Source: Pollenia angustigena (lineage: Eukaryota > Arthropoda > Insecta > Diptera > Polleniidae). From it: a DNA stretch of 64,000 bases. Both the position numbers and the translations under genes were made by a program. The notes under the pieces were generated by a model, which did no database searches, had not been told where the DNA came from, and saw nothing but the letters and a program-made list of their open reading frames with translations. Shown piece after piece: positions 56,006-64,000 of the stretch (positions within the stretch are counted from its first letter, which is position 1; the number at the start of each line of letters is the position of its first letter). The stretch is from assembly GCA_930367215.1 (NCBI GenBank), contig OV884057.1:109393284-109457283 (forward strand), read 5' to 3'.

Positions 56006-57835
56006 GTAAGCTCACAGAAAAATCCCGAACAAGAATGTATTTAAGATTGAAAGAAACAAAAAACTCTTAAAAAGAGAAAAGAAAAACACTTAACAAAAAC
56101 GATTGCCTCTATGCAAAAACGATTACAATTGTCAAACCGTCTAGAACTAAAACACGTGCGCACGCGGCAAATGCCTGACACAGACTCATTATGTTTTTTT
56201 TATATTTTACAAATTCGTATTTTTGTATTTTTGCTTCATTTTATTTTTTATGTCAATGTGGCAACATTTCTTAACAATACAAAACACAGAGCGCATTCAA
56301 ATTGTTTGTTTTTACAAATGAGCAAGTAAAGAAGATTTACCGATAACGAGAAAAAATCCAGCGTTAAAAAAACTGCTGTCAAAGTAGAGAAACTGTCATT
56401 TCTTCCATTTCTTTATTTGTCATTGTCTAAAAAAAGCTGATTTATTAAATGTAAACAGTCGCTGTCAAATCAACTCAAAAAGCGAAAAGTTGTACACAAA
56501 TTTTCGTTTTTTGTTCAACTGTTTTTGGTTTAGACTGCAGTTTTTTAAACCCTGAAAAAATCAACCCTAAAAACATGGGAAAAAATCATCGTTTAAATCT
56601 GTTGTGTTTTTGGAAGCAACTTTAAAAGGTTATTAAAAATAAAACTTGATTTTTAAATCACAGTCTGAATGCAAGCTAGATTCTATAAAGTATATATGTA
56701 TATATTCTGGGTCCTTGTCCTTCTGTCTGCATTTTATAGTGTCCGACTGAATAATCGGCTTCGGTATCGGCCAAAAATGGCTAATCGGCCAATAATCGGT
56801 TTTCGACATTAATTAGGTCGAATTTTGCCGAAGGCGAACTTTTTAATACCATTATACATATATAAATGTTACTAAACCACGCAAAAAAAAAAAAACTACA
56901 AACTTTTTTCCAAATTCGGATATGGGTGGATTATTATATGTATTGTATCTAAAACACGTATTACGGTATTATAAACAAGCGAATCGAAATAATTTTTTCG
57001 TATTGTGAAACTCAAATTAATGCTTTACAACACTGAAAAAATAATTCCAATTCGTTCAGGACTGAAATAATTACATATTACATATATGTACATATATTAA
57101 ATTGCTTTCGAATCGAGAAAGTACTCGATTACTACTGCCAGAATCAGTTCTGGATCGTCGTTATTTAACTTAAAAGAAAGCGAATTCAGATTCTAGATTT
57201 ATTTTTTTTGCTGCTTTAATACTCAAAAAAATTTGCTTAAACTTTAACCATCGCATCATTCAAGAAACTAAATTCTGTATCATACAATTACATAAGTTTA
57301 GTTCCAAAGCGTTAGTATTATAATACGGGGAAGTCTCATTTACATATCATGTACGGCCAAAAATGTTCAACTGTTATACTGAAAAATACTGTCCTGTATA
57401 AAAAGTTTAAGATTTAAGCCATTGTGCAATACAAAGTTAAAAAATCATATTTTAACATAAATATAATTAATAAGCCTTTAAAAAGTTTAAAAATTAATTT
57501 TTTTTTCATAAAAAAATTGATTATTTGTACATTATAGTATATGGGTACCCGGGTAACCCGGGTGCTAAACAACGTGGATAAAGTTGGGTATTAACACAAG
57601 GGTTAAACAAAAATATCATTTCTTTTTCATAAATAATTTTGATTATATTCAGTGTTGCCACCACCAAAAAAAATTTTGTAACCAAAAAGTTACCAAATGA
57701 GAAAAAACCATTTCGTATTTGCTTCTATGAGTTGAATTTCAATGTATAAAGCTTTTTACAATAGTTTTATTCCCTAAATATGAAGTATACTTTTTGCTTA
57801 AACCAACCTTCGGTTAATATTGATAATAATATAAT
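56006..57835. other. AT-rich region with repeat scraps, no gene
   Basis: A fragment of the TATACCCTCC element start (CTATAAAGTATATATG...ATTCTGGGTCC) near 56687-56730, a CGGCCAAAAATGGCTAATCGG repeat near 56760-56810, ACCCGGGTAACCCGGGT near 57547, and many short A/T runs. Nothing codes. Confidence 0.4.
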
Positions 57836-58168
57836 AGCGGTTTTCAAACTTTGTGTTAAGTGTACAACTTTGCTTTACTTAATACGATTTTATACTACAA
57901 AGCGTGAGTGTCTTTTTCGTTAGTATTGTAAATTAATGAAGTTGCTGAATAAGGGAGAGAGACAGATATAGTTTCTTCAACTGTTTTATTTTGGGTTATT
58001 TAACAAACGTGTTTACTACAGCTTTTTGTTGGATTTTTCAACCAAAGCGTAGTAAATTTTAGTCTAATACATTTTGTTGTTGCAGTGTTGTAAATCTTGG
58101 TACTTTAACTAAATTAATAAGATTCACAAGGTCTTCAAGGGACTTTACTATCAAGGGTGCAAACCGCT
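57836..58168. mobile_element. About 330-bp MITE, family B copy 2
   Basis: Ends AGCGGTTTTC and GCAAACCGCT; the body is closely shared with 33257-33583 over the whole length. A terminal GGTTTTCACCCTT-type TIR is recognisable in both copies. TSD short or absent (AAT on both sides is possible). Confidence 0.82.
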
Positions 58169-58484
58169 AATGTTCTAAATTGCGGCAAAAAACTGTGATT
58201 ATATGTAGCTGCTGTTACGTGTTTTCATAGCTTTAAATTAAATAATAATATATGAAAAATGTGACAAGATAAAAAATTATACAAAAATAGAATAAGATTT
58301 ATTTTTATGTATTTTAAAATTTTGTATACAACAATAGACATTTTCAGTTAAGTGGCGATTTTTTTTATTTACTTAACTATCATCATTGCACATTAATATA
58401 AAATATACAAATAATTGCAATTTACAAGGTTGAGGTATTACTAAAAGTAGTGCAGCAAATATTGAAATATACAATTATGGATAG
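58169..58484. other. AT-rich spacer
   Basis: No ORF or repeat recognised. It borders the left LTR of the Mag-like element. Confidence 0.4.
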
Positions 58485-58594
58485 TGTTGGGGTTTTAATG
58501 TTGATTAAAACACAAGGTTATTCTTTTAAACTGTAAAGATGTATTTTAGTAGTGCTGCCAGATACCTAGTAAAAACAGTAATGTCAATACAACA
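58485..58594 (-). repeat. Mag-like 3' LTR (110 bp)
   Basis: TGTTGGGGTTTTAATG...GTCAATACAACA. It matches 62764-62883 over its length with about six substitutions and lacks a 10-bp block (TTGGCACTAC) present there. A polypurine tract (minus: AAAAAAGGGGAGA) abuts it at 58595-58608. LTRs this short are a feature of the Mag lineage. Confidence 0.82.
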
Positions 58595-58605
58595 TCTCCC
58601 CTTTT

Positions 58606-58971
58606 TTAAGAGGTATCGTAAGCCTCCATCCATCCAGGAGGTTGTCGTAGCCAAGACGGTCTTGTGGTAGTTGGTGGTTGTGCCACTGGAGTACCAAATG
58701 TTAGAGGTGAATTTTGCTGGTTTTCTGGAGTACTTGGTTCCAGATTTTTTTCATGACGTTCTGGTGTTGATGGTTCGGGTATTTCTGGTTGCAGCTGTGA
58801 TTCCTTTGGCTTGCATGTATTAATTCCAAATAATTCCAGCATCAGCTGTACAGACTCTGAGGTGTTACGTTGATTATCCTCATATCTTCTTTTAAGTTGG
58901 TTGATATGGGATCGAATGAGCCTTGTCCTATCGTTTCCAATTACCCAAAACGCTGTAGTTGACTGTTCCAA
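58606..58971 (-). pseudogene. Mag-like pol, C-terminal tail
   Basis: 121-codon frame: TRLIRSHINQLKRRYEDNQR, then a Pro/Ser/Glu-rich tail (PEIPEPSTPERHEKNLEPST) ending near the PPT. The RSHINQLKRRY block is the final conserved segment of Mag-type pol. It is one frameshift away from the integrase frame (58928-60424). Confidence 0.75.
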
Positions 58972-60424
58972 CTTTTTCCACTATAGAACCTGGAACCCAA
59001 ATCATTTTCTTATGTTTGTGTACTTGCACATACACAAGATCTTGTGGTTTAAAATCCCTGTTCTTAGCACCATGTTTCTTGTTATACTGTTCTTCCATTT
59101 TATTATCACGTTGAGGAGTATCTTGGGAACACTGAGGTTTTATCAAGTCTAGGGTGGTTTTGATTTTCCGATTGAGAAATAATTCAGCTGGAGACTTGGA
59201 ATTATCTCTTGGCGTAGAACGATAAGTTTGAAGGAATGTTCCAAGTATTTCACCACTAGTTCCCTCATCCTTAAGTTTTTTAAACGCTTGTTTCGATGTT
59301 CTGACAAACCTTTCCGCCTGGCCGTTTGATTGAGGATGATACGGTGCAGTTTTCAGATGATTGATTCCACGTGACTTGGTGAATTCGTCGAATTGGGCGC
59401 TGACAAATTGTGTGCCATTGTCAGACACGATTGTATCGCAATCTCCGTACCTTGCAAACATTTCAGTAAGTTTTTCGATGATTGTTGTTGACGTGATGTT
59501 AGGTACTTGACATATCTCAGGCCATTTTGAATAAGCATCCACGATTACAAAATAGTACTGACCATTACATGGACCTGCTATATCAATGTGGATCCGTTCC
59601 ATTGGTTTTGTCGCCAACGGCCATGATTGTAATGTGTGTTTTATAGGTGCTGTTGATGCAACTGCACATTTTTGACAGTTTCTGACGAAAATAGCTACAT
59701 CTTCATCTATTCCTGGCCAATATACGTGACTTCGTGCCAGTGCCTTCATGCGTTCCTTCCCAGGATGTCCACGATGAAGCTGCTTAAGTATTCTGTTTCT
59801 AAGACATTCAGGAATGACGATTCTGTCTTTGAACATTATACAATCTGGGATAACACACAAACTTTCTCTTCTAGTATGATATTGAGCCAGTTCTGGTTGC
59901 AAATTTGATTTCCAACCGTGTTTAATTGAATTTACGACTGATTGTAGAGTAGAACATTTTTGAGTAGATTTCTTAACCATTTTGAATGTGACTGGAAGAT
60001 TTTTGAAATGATCCATAAGTGAGGCTGAACAATTTTCTTCCAGTGTTGTGCAAGCAATGACGATTTCCTCTTCCGGTTTTAATTTGTTGTCGATTAGTCT
60101 AGAAAGCATATCAACACAACCGAAATCTTTGGTGTTTATATACTGTATCTTAAAATTGTACATCATTAAAATCAATGCCCATCTTTGCAATCTATTTGCT
60201 GCATAGATTGGAATACCCTTCTTGCTGCCAAAAATCGCAAGCAGGGGCTTGTGGTCGGTGTATAATAGGAACTCTCTTCCATATATGTATCTGTGAAACT
60301 TCTTTATAGCATATACCAAACCCAAAGCTTCTTTCTCGATTTGCGAGTAATTTTTTCTGCAGGAGTTAGAGTACAAGATGCGTGTTCGATAACTTTTTCC
60401 GATTTGTCCGGAAAAATATGACAT
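58928..60424 (-). pseudogene. Mag-like pol: RNase H and integrase
   Basis: 498 residues. RNase H: NYSQIEKEALGLVYAIKKFH, YGREFLLYTDHKPLLAIFGS. Integrase zinc domain: LHRGHPGKERMKALARSHVY, NCQKCAV. Core: Asp in RIHIDIAGP, Asp in VSDNGTQF, Glu in QSNGQAERFVR, so the catalytic triad is intact. C-terminal module: DLVYVQVHKHKKMIWVPGSI. The layout matches Mag-group Ty3/Gypsy elements of insects and other animals. A frame change at about 60.36 kb separates it from the RT/RNase H piece. Confidence 0.88.
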
Positions 60425-60940
60425 GTGTACGCTCCAATACCCTTTTCAGAGGCATCTGCTGCTACTTTAATTTGCAGATCTGGATTGTAATGTGTTAGAA
60501 GAAGTTCTGAATTAAGAATGTCCTTAAATTTCTGAAAAGATTGTTGACATTCTTTTGACCATACGTATTTGACATTATCCTGAAGTAAACGATCAAGCGG
60601 ACCTCTTAAATTACTCATACTACGAACGTACTTTCCATAATAATTTATGGATTCGAGAAATGATCTAAGCTCGGACGTATCTGAAGGTGGTGGTAATTCT
60701 AAAATTGCTTTAATTTTAGCTGGATCAGGACGTAAGCCTGATTCTGACACAATATTTCCAAGGTACTTGACCTCCTTGGCGAAAAATGTGCATTTTTAAA
60801 TTTTAATATGAAAATTATACTCACGAAGCCTTTGTAGTACTTTATTTACGTTTTGTATATGCTTTTCTTGTGTTGCACCGCCTATGGTAATATCATCTAT
60901 GTAGGCTGCTGCATCATCTATCCCCATTAGCATAGTATCC
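60304..60940 (-). pseudogene. Mag-like pol: RT palm/thumb and RNase H start
   Basis: Read from 60940: QQLMDTMLMGIDDAAAYIDD (catalytic box YIDD), GATQEKHIQNVNKVLQRLRE, a TAA, then the 60304-60750 frame: SESGLRPDPAKIKAILELPP, INYYGKYVRSMSNLRGPLDR, KVAADASEKGIGAYTCHIFP. About a dozen codons that should hold the RLPFG block are absent at the join with 60942-62747, so the RT is deleted as well as frameshifted. Confidence 0.82.
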
Positions 60941-60941
60941 A

Positions 60942-62747
60942 TCAACTGTTGAAAACTGTGTAGAGCCCCTTATGAGTATTAATAGTGAGAAGTTTTGATG
61001 AGTCTGGAGAAACTTCTGTTTGTAGATAGGCATCCGATAAGTCAATGTGAGTAAATAAACAACTGCTTGCTAATTTTGCGTACAAATCTTCAGGACGATG
61101 TAATGGATATAAGTGCGGTTCAAGACTATCGTTAAGACCTGACGAATAGTCCCCACAAATGCGCACTTTACCATTTGGCTTTTTGACTGCAACAATTGGT
61201 GCCGCCCAGTCTGAGTAATCAACTGGTGTGATGATGTCAGCTGATTCTAACCGTGTTAATTCGTCTTCGGTGTGAGGAAGCATTGCGTATGCTACTGATC
61301 TCTTTGCACGAAAAATTGGTCGAACATTTTCCTTAAGATGTAGATGGACTTGTGTTCTAGTACATTTTGATGGCGTGTCTTGAAATATATCTGCATATTC
61401 GGTTTTGATATTTTGTACAACTTTAACATCAATTTTATTTTCATGCAGCTGTAAACAGACACTGTTCAATGGTTTGTCCCATAGACCAAACATTTCAAAC
61501 CAATCTGCACCAAAAATGGAAAGAGTATCAATTTCTACAACAGATAAATTACAATTTTTTACATCACCTTTTAGCCGAACTTGACATGGAAACTCGGCAA
61601 TGAGTTTGATTTGATCCTTTGACGCACTAGTAAGATAACGATCTGAGAGTTGTGTACCTGGTTTGCCCATCTTGTACAATTGTTGTTTGCCAATCATCGA
61701 CACGTCTGATGCGGTGTCGATTTCCAGTTTTACGTTAAAATCAGAGTTGATTGATGAAGATTTGATGTTGACTTTGACAAATTTTCTTCTTGCTGCATAT
61801 GCCAGTTGGTTGGTTTGAACAACGTTCGACTGTGGTGATTGTGTTTGCTTCCGTTTATACTTGTTCTTATTTTTGTATGTGTTATGTGGGCGTTTATTTT
61901 TGCAAAACCATTCTTTGTGACCTATGGTTTTGCATTGTGATTGATGTTTTGCATAATTGCAGTATTTGGAGTAGTGCATGGCTCCACAATTCCAGCAAGG
62001 TGTTTTAGGAATTGGCTTACCTTTCTCATTGTTATTGTTGTACTGCTTGGAATTTGATTTTATAGCACTTACTGATGTTTGGGAGTTGTTTCCTATCATC
62101 GCTGTATCATGCTTCAAATTCATCAACCGTTGAGCATTTGTTACAAGCTTGTTGATAGTTTGCCTTGAATCATCCTCTAGAGCTGATAAACATCTCATGC
62201 GAACCTCGGAATCTGTGTGAGCTTGTAGACCACAAACAAAAATTAAGCATTTGAATTCATCAGAACTCATCTCTGATAACTTAAAATTTTCACATGATTC
62301 GTTGACCCGGGCTGCATATGTACCCAAATCTTCTTGTGGCATTTTTACAGTTTGAAGGCATTTGTACCGTGTACTGAAGAGTGATTGTTGTAACCCAAAC
62401 ATGTCTTTAAGAATCATAATTGTTTCCTTAAATGAGACATCCCTTGGATTTTTAGGCAGAATGTATGCTGCATATTTGCCATATGCGACTGTATTTAGCT
62501 TCCGCATTAGTAATCTTACACGAGCAGCATCTTCCAATTGTCGTCCTTCCACCAGAAAAATGTCTTCATAACGGGCATACCATGTGCTTAATGTTGTGGC
62601 ATTTGTTTGATCAAAGCAAAATTCCCATATGCTGTTTGATAATTTTCCCACAACGTCATCTTGATGAATTGTTGCTCCTTGTGTTAAACTTGCAAGGAGT
62701 TTGCCATGTAACTCCAATAGTTCTGTAATTTTTGCGTCTTGAGCCAT
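60942..62747 (-). pseudogene. Mag-like gag, protease and RT N-terminus
   Basis: 601 residues starting 17 bp after the 5' LTR (ATG at 62747). Gag: capsid-like 40-210 (FDQTNATTLSTWYARYEDIF, DLGTYAARVNESCENF), zinc knuckle at 251-263 with CX2CX3HX4C spacing (one residue shorter than usual), and a second Cys/His cluster at 272-282. Protease active site DTAS at 344-347, with FGADWFE as its second motif. RT from about 505 (WAAPIVAVKKPNGKVRICGD, FTHIDLSDAYLQ with the first catalytic Asp). It ends by losing frame after KGLY. All products come from one frame. Confidence 0.88.
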
Positions 62748-62763
62748 ATTCTCGTCGCAAATT

Positions 62764-62883
62764 TGTTGGGGTTTTAATGATGATTAAAACACAAGGTTAT
62801 TCTTTCAAACTCTAAAAATGTATTTTAGTAGTGCTGCCAGATACCTAGTAAAAACAGTGTTGTCAATACTTGGCACTACAACA
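62764..62883 (-). repeat. Mag-like 5' LTR (120 bp)
   Basis: TGTTGGGGTTTTAATGATG...CACTACAACA. About six substitutions and one 10-bp indel against 58485-58594. Flanks (ATAG before the left LTR, GATA after the right LTR) do not give a clean TSD. Confidence 0.75.
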
Positions 62884-62927
62884 GATAATATTTCTTGTTA
62901 GATTAAAAAGATAGAAAAAATACCTTA

Positions 62928-63507
62928 AGGAGCATATAGACGACATGTTTTTGTCATCTGACATGTCAAATTTCCCACTGCAAAACACATACATGTCGTG
63001 TGTTACCTTTTTAACTTTGCTACTGTAAAAGTCAGACGCAAAGTCATCTGACAAAATTTCAATTAGAGCGTGCTCTATTTTCTTCTGACAAACCATCTGA
63101 CATCAGAAATCTATGCCGGGAAGAAACTGACAGCGGCGTCAACTATTGACGGAATCATTAGCCGGCTGAAGTTAATATTTTACAATACCAAGATATGTAT
63201 TCTCATCTCACCATTGAATAGAATTTATGTAAATATATACATAAAAACCGTTTAATTATAAAATTCTAAATTGGTATCTAATTTTTCGTGGCGGCAGCAA
63301 GCTATTTTGAAACCGAGAACTACTTTGGTTTCTGCAATAACAATGCGAAAAAAAACAGAGACAATGTCAGAAGCAAATTACATGTACGTTTGTGACCGAA
63401 TATTATAAACCTTATGTAAAACAGCAATTTTGACAGACATGAACAATTACATGTGACTTGAAAATTTGACATATCAGATGACAAATACATGTCGTGTACG
63501 GGCGCCT
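62928..63507. mobile_element. Harbinger-type MITE family C, copy 2 (580 bp)
   Basis: AGGAGCATATAGACGACATG at 62928 pairs with CATGTCGTGTACGGGCGCCT at 63507. The TIRs continue inward for about 45 bp (TTTGTCATCTGACATGTCAA against its near-inverse). TTA flanks both ends (62925-62927 and 63508-63510), the 3-bp target typical of PIF/Harbinger. A short ORF is shared with copy 1 (63070-63255 and 49858-50052), with a 9-bp in-frame difference. Confidence 0.88.
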
Positions 63508-63510
63508 TTA

Positions 63511-64000
63511 CGTACGAGTGCTGGGAAACTGTCGATAGTTTTTAACTATAGAAAATATCGATAGGAAAAATATCAATATCGATTTTATTATTATTTAAAA
63601 TACAGCTATGAAGACATGTTACAACAGCTTTACACACACAGTTTTTTGCCGCAAGTTTTCACTTATTATTAATTCGCGCAGAATTACAGCAATGAATACA
63701 AACAACAAAAATGGCAGGTGGTATGAATTGCTTAGCTGTGCTTTTTTACTACTAATTTAAGGCCTTTATGCCGAAATTTTTATATGTTTACATAAATACT
63801 GTAATGTCAGATAGTTTTATGATGTTGTAAAAAAATCCAACAAAAATGCAATTGCAATTGCGAGCATAGGATAAAACAATGAAAGACCATTAGAGGAAAA
63901 TTCCGCTATATCGATTACCTTTTGGGTTGAGAATCAGATCCAATTTAGAACATTATCTAAAGTTGCAATAAAATATCTTATAGTCCTGTTACTTTGGTTC
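63511..64000. other. AT-rich right edge, no gene
   Basis: ATCGATA-like motifs cluster at 63531-63585 (GTCGATAG, ATATCGATAGG, AATATCGATT). No ORF or named repeat. Confidence 0.4.

Noticed and set aside
1..64000. tRNA or rRNA genes
   Set aside because: No stretch with tRNA A/B-box spacing or rRNA identity was recognised by eye; a covariance-model search would be decisive.

Overview
The window reads as a transposon-dense stretch of a higher fly genome (Diptera, most likely a calyptrate or muscoid fly). Reasons: strong AT richness, short GT-AG introns, Ty3/Gypsy elements of the Mdg1/412 and Mag kinds, Jockey/CR1/I-type LINEs, PIF/Harbinger, hAT, pogo-like and piggyBac-like DNA elements, and a 'TATACCCTCCACC' element carrying a GTCYGTCY-type stretch of a kind common in muscoid flies. 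The species assignment is an inference. No intact ordinary host gene was found. Two host-derived pieces are visible: a decayed PITH-domain (PITHD1) fragment at the left edge, and three well-kept N-terminal exons of a PIWI-subfamily Argonaute at 23.0-24.1 kb.

Layout. 0-6 kb: PITHD1 pseudogene (-); a LINE ORF1 (-) split by a 1.68-kb terminal-inverted-repeat (TIR) element that encodes a DUF7869-like protein; palindromic MITEs and a long-armed foldback. 7.4-10.2 kb: large TIR-bounded non-autonomous element. 10.3-18.9 kb: PIF/Harbinger copy (three-exon Myb/SANT-like gene on +, DDE transposase on -) interrupted by an almost full-length Gypsy element with two near-identical 530-bp LTRs. 19-22.3 kb: hAT scrap, tandem duplication, a perfect 78-bp palindrome, a (TA)n run and a 1.4-kb foldback with an 8-bp target-site duplication (TSD). 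23-28.3 kb: PIWI exons, a hAT/MULE-like insertion in the following intron, nested MITEs, and a 1.4-kb element with six 153-bp tandem units. 28.7-32.9 kb: foldbacks and a LINE RNase H fragment cut by a 551-bp hAT MITE. 33.2-47.3 kb: one old Mdg1/412-type element (-) blown apart by at least six later insertions, some themselves carrying insertions. 47.4-49.6 kb: deleted LINE (+). 49.7-52.7 kb: MITEs and a 2-kb hAT remnant. 52.8-56.0 kb: LINE ORF1 (-) with an insertion. 57.8-63.5 kb: MITEs and a Mag-type LTR element (-) with unusually short LTRs.

How it fits together. Almost everything is mobile DNA, and the nesting gives a relative time order: the Mdg1-like element, the LINE ORF1 copies and the Harbinger are old hosts, while the Gypsy element at 11.4-18.0 kb is the youngest large arrival. 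Seven of eight recognisable retroelements lie on the minus strand. Together with the embedded PIWI exons this makes the locus worth testing as a piRNA-producing region, but the sequence alone cannot show that. I found no tRNA, rRNA or CRISPR array. Coordinates of old repeats without a clear TSD are approximate.
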